NCBI GenBank assembly: GCA_002415085.1
Contig: DIBV01000004.1
Span: 265,879 to 329,878 of the forward strand
Reading direction: 5' to 3'
Source of the DNA: Arsukibacterium sp. UBA5043
Lineage (GTDB): Bacteria > Pseudomonadota > Gammaproteobacteria > Enterobacterales > Alteromonadaceae
DNA length: 64,000 nt
Part shown: positions 1 to 9,114 of the stretch, piece after piece
Layout of the letters: each line of letters starts with the position of its first letter
Position numbering within the stretch: the first letter of the stretch is position 1
Notes under the pieces: generated by a model
Database searches by the model: none
Told to the model about the DNA's origin: nothing
Seen by the model: the letters and a program-made list of their open reading frames with translations, nothing else
Position numbers and translations under genes: made by a program

Positions 1-512
1 ATCTCCTCGCCACCCACATGGATATGAGGGTTAAAGTGAGTATGTGGTGCCCAGCGTACTAGTGCAGTACTGACGCCATCATGCTCATGCAGTGGCAGTA
101 CTGACAAACCGGATACCAGGCCCGGTCGCCACTGCTGCGCATGAGTATCGATAACCAGTTGCTGCTGATCGTCGGCGGAAAACTGCCATAATTTAACCAG
201 CAAACTACAACCATTACGGGAAAAAGGTTGGTGCGATGTGCCGGGTGGGTTTCTCAGGTAGGTACCGGCAGGATAATCGCCGTGTTCATCGCTGAACACG
301 CCCTCCAGCACCAGTATTTCTTCACCGCCGTCATGAGTATGGCTGCTGTAGCCGCTGCCCGCAGCGTAACGCACGATGCTGGTAGCCCGGGCGACTTCGC
401 CGCCGGCTCTGTCGAGCATCATCCGGCTGACCCCGGCTAAGGGTGATGCCACGAACTGATATTGCTCAGGAAAGATTACGGCGCGTTTACTGAAGTCACT
501 GTGCAGCTGCAT
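1..512 (-). CDS. ChrR-like double-cupin protein, cut by the left window edge
   Basis: The minus-strand reading frame starts at an ATG at 512 and is open to base 1, so the C-terminus is missing. The first cupin fold shows the metal-binding pattern HTHDGGEE near residues 58-65, followed by EGVFSDEHGDYPAGTY and a downstream PPGTSH that supplies another histidine. A second cupin begins later, with HTHFNPHIHVGGEE at the window edge. This arrangement is typical of the ChrR cupin-like family, which resembles the C-terminal domain of the anti-sigma factor ChrR. No N-terminal zinc-binding anti-sigma domain precedes it, so it is a stand-alone cupin of unknown substrate and probably not an anti-sigma factor. 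It lies 13 bp downstream of the VOC gene on the same strand and may be cotranscribed with it. Confidence 0.75.
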   Translation of the reverse strand, partial: MQLHSDFSKRAVIFPEQYQFVASPLAGVSRMMLDRAGGEVARATSIVRYAAGSGYSSHTHDGGEEILVLEGVFSDEHGDYPAGTYLRNPPGTSHQPFSRNGCSLLVKLWQFSADDQQQLVIDTHAQQWRPGLVSGLSVLPLHEHDGVSTALVRWAPHTHFNPHIHVGGEE

Positions 513-525
513 TGTCAGCTAACCT

Positions 526-897
526 TTAACCAAAGTGACAAAAACATAATTTGTTGCCATCTGGATCTTTTACGTACGCGCCGTAAAACTTGCCGGCAAT
601 ACGCTGGCCGGGTGCACCGTCGCAACTTGCTCCCAGTGCGATGGATTTTTGATACAAGGTATCGACCAGCTCTTTGCTGCCTGGTTGAAATGACACCATA
701 TTACCGTTGCCAGGATTGGCAGACTGCTTATCAAACGGCTCACATACCGCCACCATCGGTTGCGCCATACTTTTACCGAAAAAGGCAATACGCCCCATGT
801 CCATCAGGTTTTTACCGCCAAGGTCTTTTAGTAATTCGCCATAAAATGCTTTGGCAGCAGTCAAATTATTTACCCCTAAGGTAACATAGCTAATCAT
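526..897 (-). CDS. VOC family (glyoxalase/bleomycin-resistance-like) protein
   Basis: This 123-residue protein has the compact length of a one-module-pair VOC protein. It opens with MISYVTLGVNNL followed by AKAFYGELL, the usual first beta-alpha unit. It ends with YVKDPDGNKLCF, the usual last strand with the metal-ligand region (DPDGN). VOC proteins bind a divalent metal and act on small molecules as glyoxalases, dioxygenases or resistance proteins; nothing here identifies the substrate. The start is supported by an AGGAGA ribosome site just upstream. It precedes the cupin gene on the same strand with 13 bp between them, which suggests a two-gene unit. Confidence 0.85.
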   Translation of the reverse strand: MISYVTLGVNNLTAAKAFYGELLKDLGGKNLMDMGRIAFFGKSMAQPMVAVCEPFDKQSANPGNGNMVSFQPGSKELVDTLYQKSIALGASCDGAPGQRIAGKFYGAYVKDPDGNKLCFCHFG

Positions 898-985
898 TGG
901 TGCTCTCCTGGTTTAATAAGGCCATCATTAGTAGTGCAGTATACGCAATGGCCACAGAATTGGAGCAGCCAATTCGCTGCTTTTT

Positions 986-1022
986 ATTAGTTAAAAATAA
1001 CGGGCAATTATTTTTAACTAAT
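986..1022. repeat. 15-bp perfect inverted repeat in the 898-1160 intergenic region
   Basis: ATTAGTTAAAAATAA at 986-1000 is repeated exactly inverted at 1008-1022 around a 7-base spacer. It lies between the divergent VOC gene and the PAS gene. The arms are AT-rich and no T-run follows on either side, so an operator or cruciform is as likely as a terminator. The function is unknown. Confidence 0.6.
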
Positions 1023-1160
1023 TTTCCTATAATTACCCCATTTAACACGGATGCAGATGGCGGAATAGTTCTATTACTTCTACATTTGTGTTTATTGTGA
1101 ATAAGCCACTAATTAAAAGGTTGGTTTCTGCTGCTTATCAAGATTAGGAAAAGTTAGGGT

Positions 1161-2731
1161 ATGGATGCGTTTGAGCTAAGTCAGTTACAGGATGCTATAG
1201 TGCAATCGGCCGTTGATGCGATTATTGTGATTGATCAACAAGGGCTTATCTGCTTTTTTTCGCCCTCCGCCGAAAAGCTATTTGGCTATGATGCTGCCCA
1301 GTGTATTGGCCAGAATGTCAGTATGTTGATGACCCGGCAGCATGCCGCACAGCACGATAGTTATGTTCACAATTATAATACAAGCGGCAAGGCCAAAATT
1401 ATCGGTATTGGCCGGGATGTGCAGGCACAACGCAAAGATGGCACGGTGTTTCCGATGCATTTGTCGGTTGGCGAGTCGATAACCGGCCAGGGACGTATTT
1501 TTGTTGGCGTATGTCATGATTTATCTGAGTTTAAAGCGGTACTGGAGCGGCTTATCTCTGCCGAGCAACGTTATCGCGATATTGTCCAAAACCAGAAAGA
1601 GTTTATTTGCCGTCTAAGCAAGAATTCACGGCTGACGTTTGTCAATAATGCCTTTAGCAGGCAATGCCAGAGAAAGCGCTGGCATGCAGGCCCGGCGCAG
1701 ATGACTTTATCGTGTTACTACCATTAAATGATCGCAAAGATTTACTGCCTTTTGTCCATAAACTGATAGAGAAATGCACTGAACCATACTGGTTAGCTCA
1801 GGAAAAAATTTCCCCGTCAGTTTGCGTTGGCATCAGCATGTGCCCTGATGATTCCTCTCAGTTCGGCGCTCTGATCCAGCATGCTGAAGCGGCCATGTTT
1901 GAAGCAAAGCAACAAGGTGTGCCATTTCGGGTATATCATCAGGATATGCATAGTGCGTTAACCCAACGGTTGGAAATAGAGCAGGGCTTAAGGCGAGCGC
2001 TGGAACACAATTTGCTGAATGTGGTATTGCAGCCTAAGTACAATTTGCTTGAAGGAAAAACCATCGGCTACGAAGCCTTAGTGCGTTGGCATGACGCCAA
2101 CCTGGGCACTGTGGCGCCGGATATATTTGTGGCAGTGGCAGAAGCGGTAAATCTGGGAAAACAACTTGATCGTTGGGTTATAGATACCGTGTTACAGCAG
2201 CTAAGTTTATGGCAAAAAGCAGGTTTGCAACCGCCACCCGTTGCCGTGAATATTACCAGCAAGCACTTTTCAGACCCGGAGCTATTCAATCACATCATGA
2301 CAAAGCTGCAGGAGTTGCGGCTGGTACCTTCGAGCTTACAATTAGAAATTACGGAAGGGGTGGCGATGGACAAGTCGCCGACCACGTTGATAAATCTGAA
2401 TGCCTTTCGCAGCGCCGGGATTAAGATAGCAATTGATGATTTTGGCACAGGCTACTCATCTTTATCATATCTGACGTCGTTACCAATTGATTTTATTAAG
2501 ATTGACAAGGCCTTTGTGCAGGCGCTGGAAAGTGATCATAATCTTAGCCTGGTTAAAGCAATGCTGGCCATGGCCAAAGCTATTACCGTTCAGGTTATTG
2601 CTGAAGGGATAGAAACCCACGCCCAGCAGCAACTGCTGGCGTCGCTGGGGTGCGATTTTGGCCAGGGATACCTGTATGCTAAACCCACCTCATTAGCAGA
2701 TATTGAACAGCAGCTTATATCAGTTAATTAG
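1161..2731 (+). pseudogene. PAS-(PAS)-(GGDEF)-EAL signalling protein with internal deletion and frame change
   Basis: Two frames together form one damaged c-di-GMP signalling gene. Frame one (1161-1727) carries a PAS domain (roughly residues 8-120) and the first strand of a second PAS domain, then loses homology near 1672-1686. Frame two resumes from about 1680 at CRPGADDFIVLL, the degenerate GGDEF half-site of a diguanylate-cyclase domain. It then runs through a full EAL domain with YEALVRW, the E of ITEGVAMD, DDFGTGYSSL, IKIDKAFV, VIAEGIET and GQGYLYAKP, ending at 2731. The rest of the second PAS domain and the first part of GGDEF are missing, so this is a deletion with a frame change and not a single-base error. 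All EAL catalytic motifs remain, so a phosphodiesterase fragment could still be made from an internal start such as the ATG at 1664. Confidence 0.75.
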
Positions 2732-3603
2732 TCTGCTTGTTTCACTACCAGTACATCGCAGGGTGTATGCCGGCTTAAGTAGTGCGCGGTATCACCAAAC
2801 AATACCGAGCTGAAATGATGAGTGTGGCTGTTGCCAATAATAGCTAACTGACACTGATAATTTTGTACGGCTTTTGGAATTTCATCATCCGGCAGACCTT
2901 CACTCAGGTGCACCGCTTCTGTGGTTAACTGATACTTTGCCAGATAAGGCGACAGTTTAGCCGAGTGTTGTTGCTGGATATCGGGCAATGGAGCAAAGCC
3001 ATGGTTGCTATCGTAGGGCAGGCTGATGCTGTAATCATCAGCCTGATAACAATTTAGTACGTGCAAATGCTGGCTGTGCTGTTGCACGATTTGCTCGCCA
3101 ATGGTCAAAATACTGTTGTTCAGATTATGTTGCTGGCTACTGCTGTTATCCAGATCAAGGCAGGCCAGAATGCTCAGCTCTGTATTGGCACAGGCCTGCT
3201 TAACCAACCATACGGGCAGGGTGCAGTCGCTGATAAAGTAATGTTCTAAGTCAGGTACTAACCAGGATAGTAAGCTACGTTTGGGCTGCAAACGCTTAAT
3301 AATTAAGCTTATATCGCTATCTGCCAGCAGCTGTTCAATACGTTTTCTGGCAGGTTGCTGCCAGCAGATTTCGATCGCAGGGCACTTGGCAAGTGACTTA
3401 TCCCGGGAAAGCTGCTGCAGTTTTTGCTGATATTGCGCTGCTTGCTCATTAATGTTGGCAAGCGACCGGCTTTGATACATTGAACAAAAAAAAGTGACTT
3501 TACTTTGATATTGTTGTGCCAGATTTAGGGCTCTGTTAAGTACCATTAGGTCGTCGGGCTGGTTTTGCAAAATTACCAGTAAATGTTGAAATACCTGTTT
3601 CAT
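2728..3603 (-). CDS. uspE: Tandem universal stress protein, UspE-like
   Basis: The protein carries two Usp domains in tandem, as in UspE of enterobacteria. The N-terminal MKQVFQHLLVILQNQPDD matches the usual UspE opening and is the reason for choosing the ATG at 3603 over one 54 bp upstream. The C-terminal domain ends with LAIIGNSHTHHF and GDTAHYLSRHTPCDVLVVKQ, the typical last Usp segment, although the G-x2-G-x9-G nucleotide-binding pattern is imperfect. UspE proteins are cytoplasmic and linked to stress survival, motility and aggregation. Its 3' end overlaps the convergent EAL-gene end by 4 bases. The symbol is by similarity only. Confidence 0.75.
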   Translation of the reverse strand: MKQVFQHLLVILQNQPDDLMVLNRALNLAQQYQSKVTFFCSMYQSRSLANINEQAAQYQQKLQQLSRDKSLAKCPAIEICWQQPARKRIEQLLADSDISLIIKRLQPKRSLLSWLVPDLEHYFISDCTLPVWLVKQACANTELSILACLDLDNSSSQQHNLNNSILTIGEQIVQQHSQHLHVLNCYQADDYSISLPYDSNHGFAPLPDIQQQHSAKLSPYLAKYQLTTEAVHLSEGLPDDEIPKAVQNYQCQLAIIGNSHTHHFSSVLFGDTAHYLSRHTPCDVLVVKQAD

Positions 3604-3748
3604 AAAGTTATCCGGTTTATCTGTACGTTTATGCCACGATGGCAACTCGTCAGCCATACCGCTTAACTGGGCTGTTAACTAAGTAAGCGGATTACGTGCG
3701 ATAAAAAGACAACAAAATTAAAAAAAGTTTAAAACGCCGGTTTACCCT

Positions 3749-4306
3749 CTAAATGGCCTGGTGAATAAAGGCTTTAGCCAATTTGCTGCTACGTTCAATG
3801 GTTTTGCCCGACACCCCGTACAGCTCGCCAATTTGGGTCGGACTGAGCCCGGCAAAAAACTGCAGGTCCAGAATTTCAGCTTTTTGCTGATCAAATTCTG
3901 CCAGCGCCTGCATGGCATTGTGTAAGCCAATAATATTGTTGGTGTCATCCATGGTCAGCGCTTGGCCGTCTAGGGTGACTTGCAACTGGCCATCGCCCCG
4001 TTTGGCAGCATTACGAGCCCGGGCGTGGTCTACTAAAATTCGACGCATGATACTGCCCGCCAGTCGGAAAAAGTGCAGCCGGTCCTGATAAGCAACATCA
4101 GCCTGCATCAGACTGATAAAGGCTTCGTTCACCAGCGCGGTCGGTTGTAAGGTGTGGCCAGGTCGCTCCTGGCGCATATAGTGTGCTGCCAATTGATGTA
4201 ATTTCTGCTGCACCAGCTGACTTAGTTCTTTCTCCGCCTGCAGATCACCATGCCGCCACTGACTGAGCAGTACGGTGATATTGGTGTGTTCCTCAACGAT
4301 AGACAT
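3749..4306 (-). CDS. ECF-type sigma factor (Sig-70 X6 / ECF family)
   Basis: This 185-residue protein has a sigma-70 region 2 core (PTALVNEAFISLM, FFRLAGSIMRRILVDHAR) and a region 4 helix-turn-helix (LSPTQIGELYGVSGKTIERSSKLAKAFI). The PTALVNEA and MRRILVDHARAR motifs belong to the ECF subfamily that usually sits beside Ser/Thr kinases. No zinc-binding anti-sigma factor lies next to it. Instead it diverges, with an 83-bp gap, from a Ser/Thr protein kinase with TPRs. In related pairs the kinase is thought to control the sigma factor by phosphorylation; here that is inferred from position. The target promoters cannot be read from this window. Confidence 0.88.
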   Translation of the reverse strand: MSIVEEHTNITVLLSQWRHGDLQAEKELSQLVQQKLHQLAAHYMRQERPGHTLQPTALVNEAFISLMQADVAYQDRLHFFRLAGSIMRRILVDHARARNAAKRGDGQLQVTLDGQALTMDDTNNIIGLHNAMQALAEFDQQKAEILDLQFFAGLSPTQIGELYGVSGKTIERSSKLAKAFIHQAI

Positions 4307-4389
4307 AGGCTTATTTTCAACTAGGCTATTAGGTATCTACCAGTATAGACCGGCTTTCACGGTTTCAGGAAAGGTTGGAGCAAAACGAC

Positions 4390-6867
4390 ATGGATAAGTT
4401 GTTATGGCAAAAGGTTGAACCATTATTCTATCAGGCAGCGGTATTGCCCCTGGCCCAGCGTGAACACTTTATTGATCAGGCCTGCAACGGTGACAATGAA
4501 CTTTGCCAGGCCCTGAGGCTGCTGCTGGCAAACGAGGGACATACCGGTCAGTTACAAAACATGCTGGCCTCAGAGGCCGCGTCCCTGCTGGCTGACCAGC
4601 AAGATTTAAGTGGTGAAGTGCTGGGACCCTACAAGCTGTTACGACAACTTGGCCGTGGTGGCATGGGTACAGTGTACCTGGCTGAGCGCGCCGACAAGCA
4701 ATTTGAAAAACAGGTCGCCATTAAACTGATTAGCACCACGCTGATAAACCCGCTGTTGCTGCATGCTTTCAGAACGGAGCGCCAGATATTGGCAGATTTG
4801 GAGCACGAGGCCATCTCTCGGTTGCTCGATGGTGGCACAACTGCAGATGGCATGCCTTATCTGGTAATGGAATATGTGAAAGGCGAGCCTATTGATCAGT
4901 ATTGCGCTGAGCGCAAGTTATCGCTGACAGCACTGTTGCAGCTGTTTGTTAAAGTGGCGGCGGCTGTGGCCTTTGCGCATCAGAAAATGGTGGTGCATTG
5001 TGATATTAAACCGTCCAATATTCTAATTAACCAGCGTGGTGAGCCAAAGCTACTGGACTTTGGTATCGCCCGCTTACTGAACCGTGCCACCGGCACTGAA
5101 ACAGCAAAGGACACTAAACAACTTGGTTTAACCTTAAACTACGCCAGCCCCGAACAAAAGCAAGCCAAAGCCCTTTCTGCGCTGAGCGATGTTTATGCCT
5201 TAGGCCTGGTATTGCAGCTGTTAGTAGCGAACAGCACCCGCAGCGACGTGCGTTGGATTATCCAGCGTGCGTTGCAACCAGAGCCCGCCCGGCGTTACCA
5301 GTCAGTCAGTGCACTGGCTGACGATATAAAACGCTTTTTGGGTAAACATCCGATACAGGCCCGGCCTAACAGCTGGTGGTATCGCAGCCAGATGTTTGTC
5401 CGACGTAATACGGCCAGCAGTACCCTGGCAGCGGTAATTCTGTGCGGTATTACTGCGTTTAGTGCGGCCTTCTGGCAGCAGGCGCAGCAGGTTAAACAAG
5501 AACGGGACATTGCGAGGCTGCAACGGGATAAAGCGCTGGCGATTACTGACTTTGTGACCGACATGCTTGGCAAAGTTGATCCCAGCGAAGCGCAGGGTAC
5601 AGAACCAAAAGTGCGGGATGTATTGGATGAAGCCAGTAGTCAGTTGGCAACGCAAACCGATCATGCGCTGAGCGGACAACCTGAGGTCGCTGCGGCTATA
5701 CATCGGATCATTGGCCGCACCTATCATTCTCTTGGGCTGTTACCAGCAGCCCAGCACCATCTGGAGCAGGCCAGTCAGCTTGCATTGCAGCATAACTTTG
5801 CGGACACCGAACTGTACTGGCAAATTCTGACCAATCTGTCATACCTTTATCAGGACCAGTTTAACAATGACAAAGTGCTAGCGTTGCGTTATCAGGCTTT
5901 ACAGCTGGCAGAGCAGTTGTATGGCCGGGACCATAAAATAACCCTGGGCTCTATTGGTAATCTGGCCGCGGCCTATATGGAGGGCGGCGAGCTGGACAAG
6001 GCAGAGCAGATGTGGCTGCGGCTATATCAGGATCGGGTCAGGGTGCTGGGTGAAGAGCATCAGGATATTATTAATTCACTGGCCAACCTTGGGGTGATCA
6101 ATCACTGGCTGGGCCGGTATCAGCAGGCAGAGTACTACTACAAAAGCTGTTTTGAGATGGCAAAGCGTCAGTTAGGCCAACGGCACCCGACCACCTTAAC
6201 CTGCATGAGTACGCTGGGCTCGGTTTATGAAAGTTCCGGCCAGTACGCCAGGGCCGAACCGATAATCACTGAACATATTGAACTGGCAACTGAGGTGTTA
6301 GGTGCTTTGCATCCTGCGACGCTGCGCTCGAAACATAATCTGGCCGATAGCTACCGTGGTTTAGATCGTTTTATAGAATCTGAAGCACTTTTTCGTCAGG
6401 TGCTGGCTGAGCGCAGTAAAGTACTGGGAAATGACAATATTGAAACATTGCAAAGTCAGATGAAACTGGCCCGAGTACTTCGGCTGCAACAACACTTTAA
6501 CGAAGCCGAACAACTCGTGCTTGATGCTTATAACAAACAACAAAAGCAATTGGGTGTAGCACACCCCACCACGCTTATCACTGCGCAGATCCTGGCTGAT
6601 ACCTATTTAGCGCAGCAAGATTCGGCAGCGGCGCTGCAATTATATCAGCAGATTGTTGCACTGCGAGCTGACGAAAGCCTTGATCATCCTGATGTTATCG
6701 ATACCTGGGCCGGTATGGCCAGAGCATATTTGTTGCAGGGTAAACTACAGCAGGCTGGTGAAGCGCTGCAACGTGCTGATAGCATCGCGACACGGCATCC
6801 GGAGAAAACAAGCGCTAATTTGCAGCAGGCGACGCTGGCGTTGCAGCAGTATGATGCCGCGCGTTAG
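4390..6867 (+). CDS. Membrane Ser/Thr protein kinase with C-terminal tetratricopeptide repeats
   Basis: The N-terminal half is a Hanks-type kinase: glycine loop LGRGGMGTVYLAE (about residues 88-100), VAIKLI lysine, catalytic HCDIKPSNIL (about 203) and DFG (about 223). A transmembrane helix follows near residues 341-360 (STLAAVILCGITAFSAAFW). After it come many TPR units (repeated LG..HP.T..... blocks) of the NB-ARC/kinesin-light-chain type to the C-terminus, so the TPRs should lie in the periplasm. The catalytic loop has C in place of the usual R (HCD rather than HRD), as in RD-minus kinases. The ATG at 4390 is preferred because GGAG lies nine bases upstream; a TTG at 4375 is the alternative. 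It diverges from the ECF sigma gene and probably works with it. Confidence 0.9.
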   Translation: MDKLLWQKVEPLFYQAAVLPLAQREHFIDQACNGDNELCQALRLLLANEGHTGQLQNMLASEAASLLADQQDLSGEVLGPYKLLRQLGRGGMGTVYLAERADKQFEKQVAIKLISTTLINPLLLHAFRTERQILADLEHEAISRLLDGGTTADGMPYLVMEYVKGEPIDQYCAERKLSLTALLQLFVKVAAAVAFAHQKMVVHCDIKPSNILINQRGEPKLLDFGIARLLNRATGTETAKDTKQLGLTLNYASPEQKQAKALSALSDVYALGLVLQLLVANSTRSDVRWIIQRALQPEPARRYQSVSALADDIKRFLGKHPIQARPNSWWYRSQMFVRRNTASSTLAAVILCGITAFSAAFWQQAQQVKQERDIARLQRDKALAITDFVTDMLGKVDPSEAQGTEPKVRDVLDEASSQLATQTDHALSGQPEVAAAIHRIIGRTYHSLGLLPAAQHHLEQASQLALQHNFADTELYWQILTNLSYLYQDQFNNDKVLALRYQALQLAEQLYGRDHKITLGSIGNLAAAYMEGGELDKAEQMWLRLYQDRVRVLGEEHQDIINSLANLGVINHWLGRYQQAEYYYKSCFEMAKRQLGQRHPTTLTCMSTLGSVYESSGQYARAEPIITEHIELATEVLGALHPATLRSKHNLADSYRGLDRFIESEALFRQVLAERSKVLGNDNIETLQSQMKLARVLRLQQHFNEAEQLVLDAYNKQQKQLGVAHPTTLITAQILADTYLAQQDSAAALQLYQQIVALRADESLDHPDVIDTWAGMARAYLLQGKLQQAGEALQRADSIATRHPEKTSANLQQATLALQQYDAAR

Positions 6868-6926
6868 CATCAACGTTATCTTAAAATGTCGCTATTAAGT
6901 TTTTGTCAGAGTCACTAACATATAAA

Positions 6927-8324
6927 TCAGTCGTTTTGCGGTGCTTGCGGCAACAGGATCAACACGTCAAGGCCAAGCTGGCTGTTAGCACTGAACGAAA
7001 TACTGCCGCTGTGCAGCTCAATAATATGTTTAACAATAGATAACCCCAGGCCAGCCCCCTCAATTTGCTGATGCTGCTGATGCCGGTAAAACCGGTTGCC
7101 AAGCCGGCTGGTCTCTGCAGTGGTATTGCCGCTGTTTTTAATGTTAATCATAATTTGTTGCTGGTTGTTGCGACTGGTCTGAACTTTCACGGTACCATCA
7201 GTTGGCGAATACTTAGCGGCGTTATCCAGCACATTGCGCATTACACTTTGCAATAGCGTGTCGTCACCATATATCTGACAACTATCATCAAGCTCTAGTT
7301 GCCAGTTTACTTTATCCAGCAATTTCATCGGCAGTTGCGACAGACTGTGATGCAGCAGTGAGCTCACTGGTATTGCTGTGCAGTCGGGCTGTTGCAGATG
7401 ATCGAGCCTGGCAATCGACAGCAACTGATTAATCAGATGCGACATGCGTTTGCTGCCTTCTGTAATGGCATTTACTGCTTCAGTTACTTCAGCCGGATCA
7501 CTGGCACTGCTCAGATTTTGCGCATGCAGTTGTAAAATACTCAGCGGCGTGCGTAATTCATGCGAGGCGTCAGCAATAAAGCGTTTTTCCTGCTGTAAGT
7601 AGCGACGGATCCGTTGCAGTAACCTGTTTATCGCGCTCTGGATGGGTTGCAGTTCCAACGGCAGCGCAAGTTGTATTTCATGCAGTTGTTCCGGGGTTTT
7701 GTCAGCGACCTGCTGTTGCAGCAGTTGCAGCGGTCGTAGTACCAGTCTAATCACCAGATAAATTAACAGGCTAAGAGGCAGCATCATAAACAGAATAGGC
7801 CTGACCTGGGCCTGGGCAATATGCGCGCCGAGTTCTTCGCGGATATCTTCGCGCTGAGCAGTGAATATCCACAAATCCTGCTCGGGCACAAAATAGCTAA
7901 AGGTCACCCACAGGGTGTTATGCTCGGTGATTTCGTGGTAGCCGGCCTGCCGTTGCGGGGTCGGAAATTGCAACGCATTTTCCGATAGCATAATCAGTTT
8001 ATCGCCCTGCTGGGCCTGAAAAGCAATTTTGCCCTCATACTTATGGCCATCGAGCAACCTCTCCTGCTGGGCGCTTAATGTTTCACCCATTTCAGTAATA
8101 TGTGGCACCGCGATAACCAGCGGTTCAGTATTGGTTTGTGGAATAGGGTTGCTGCTTAGCAACAGACTGATTAACTTAGCACTACGGGCCAGTTCGGCAT
8201 CGTAAATTTCATCCAGTTCGTGCAATGCATCGTGGTAGGCGATCCAGGCATTTAAGCTCAGGGTGCCAAGCATCAGTAAATTAATACCCAACAGCAGATA
8301 AAATTTAATACTGTTAAACGCCAT
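6927..8324 (-). CDS. Sensor histidine kinase, PmrB/QseC type
   Basis: The kinase has an N-terminal membrane helix (residues 7-27), a periplasmic sensor of about 145 residues, a second helix (177-195), HAMP, the phospho-acceptor FIADASHELRTPLS (His255), an N-box (NVLDNAAKYS) and a G-box (GAGLGLSIVKHI). The sensor starts with the DEIYDAELARSAKL segment typical of the 2CSK_N domain of QseC/PmrB relatives. It contains two ExxE motifs (ELDE at 36-39, EITE at 131-134); in PmrB such motifs bind ferric iron, but here that is only a suggestion. The gene overlaps the 3' end of the response regulator by 11 bases, so the two are cotranscribed with the regulator first. Confidence 0.92.
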   Translation of the reverse strand: MAFNSIKFYLLLGINLLMLGTLSLNAWIAYHDALHELDEIYDAELARSAKLISLLLSSNPIPQTNTEPLVIAVPHITEMGETLSAQQERLLDGHKYEGKIAFQAQQGDKLIMLSENALQFPTPQRQAGYHEITEHNTLWVTFSYFVPEQDLWIFTAQREDIREELGAHIAQAQVRPILFMMLPLSLLIYLVIRLVLRPLQLLQQQVADKTPEQLHEIQLALPLELQPIQSAINRLLQRIRRYLQQEKRFIADASHELRTPLSILQLHAQNLSSASDPAEVTEAVNAITEGSKRMSHLINQLLSIARLDHLQQPDCTAIPVSSLLHHSLSQLPMKLLDKVNWQLELDDSCQIYGDDTLLQSVMRNVLDNAAKYSPTDGTVKVQTSRNNQQQIMINIKNSGNTTAETSRLGNRFYRHQQHQQIEGAGLGLSIVKHIIELHSGSISFSANSQLGLDVLILLPQAPQND

Positions 8325-8982
8325 ACTGGCTTACCAGCATATAGCCAACGCCACGCACTGTTTTAATCACATCGGCTGAGAGCTTTTTACGTAAATTGTG
8401 AATATGGACCTCGATAGCATTACTTTCATTATCGCCATCCCAACCGTAGCTGAGTTCTTCCAGTTGCTGGCGCGATAAAATCCGGTCGGGTTTTAGCATA
8501 AATTCTTTTAGCAGCATAAATTCGCGTCGGGTCAGCGTGACATCACGCTGCTGAAACTGGCATTGGTGGTTCTGCAAATTCAGGCTGATGCCGGCCAGGT
8601 GCAGCCTGTCGTCCGTGCGCTGTTGCTGCCGACGGCATAATACTCTGATCCGTGCTTCAAGTTCTAACACATCAATGGGTTTTACCAGATAGTCATCGGC
8701 ACCACTGTTTAATGCTGCAAGCTTGGTTTCCAGCTGGCTTTGGGCGGTCAGCACCAAAATGGGTATGGTAATTGCCGCCTGGCGTAACTGAGCAATGATC
8801 TCCAGCGCAAAGCCATCAGGCAGCCCTAAATCGAGGATTATCAGCGCAAAATTATTGTCCTTTGCTGCCAGCATCGCCTGTTTACCTGTAGTACAGTGTT
8901 CAGGCTGATATCCCATGCGTTTCAGTCGGGTAATCATACCCTGGGCCAGCAACTCATCATCTTCTACCAGTAAAATGCGCAT
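8314..8982 (-). CDS. OmpR-family response regulator, PmrA/QseB type
   Basis: The receiver domain contains MRILLVEDDELL (acidic pocket), LIILDLGLPDG (phospho-acceptor Asp51) and the conserved lysine in YLVKPID. The C-terminal winged helix ends with SNAIEVHIHNLRKKL and IKTVRGVGYML, as in PmrA, QseB and relatives. The ATG at 8982 gives the canonical MRILLVEDDE start and has GGAAAA upstream; a TTG at 9003 is less likely. Its gene is followed by the partner kinase. A perfect CTTAAG-N5-CTTAAG box lies 48 bp upstream of this start, and another lies before the TlpA-ApbE operon. An 11-bp direct-repeat spacing is what OmpR-family dimers recognise, so autoregulation is likely. Confidence 0.93.
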   Translation of the reverse strand: MRILLVEDDELLAQGMITRLKRMGYQPEHCTTGKQAMLAAKDNNFALIILDLGLPDGFALEIIAQLRQAAITIPILVLTAQSQLETKLAALNSGADDYLVKPIDVLELEARIRVLCRRQQQRTDDRLHLAGISLNLQNHQCQFQQRDVTLTRREFMLLKEFMLKPDRILSRQQLEELSYGWDGDNESNAIEVHIHNLRKKLSADVIKTVRGVGYMLVSQYGV

Positions 8983-9029
8983 GTCAGTTTTCCGTTTGAA
9001 CAATGCTTAGTAAAGTTTATTTTAATCAG

Positions 9030-9046
9030 CTTAAGCTTTTCTTAAG
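9030..9046. promoter_or_regulatory. PmrA-like box CTTAAG-N5-CTTAAG between the response regulator and VIT gene
   Basis: CTTAAG at 9030-9035 and 9041-9046 form a perfect direct repeat with 11-bp periodicity, the pattern bound by PmrA/QseB-type regulators. It sits between the divergent response-regulator gene (start 8982) and the VIT-family gene (start 9115). It could therefore serve autoregulation, transporter control, or both. Binding itself is inferred. Confidence 0.75.
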
Positions 9047-9114
9047 ACCACAACTACATTTATAAAACAACAACACACAGCTTCATATGACACATAGAAG
9101 CAAAAGGAATGCAG

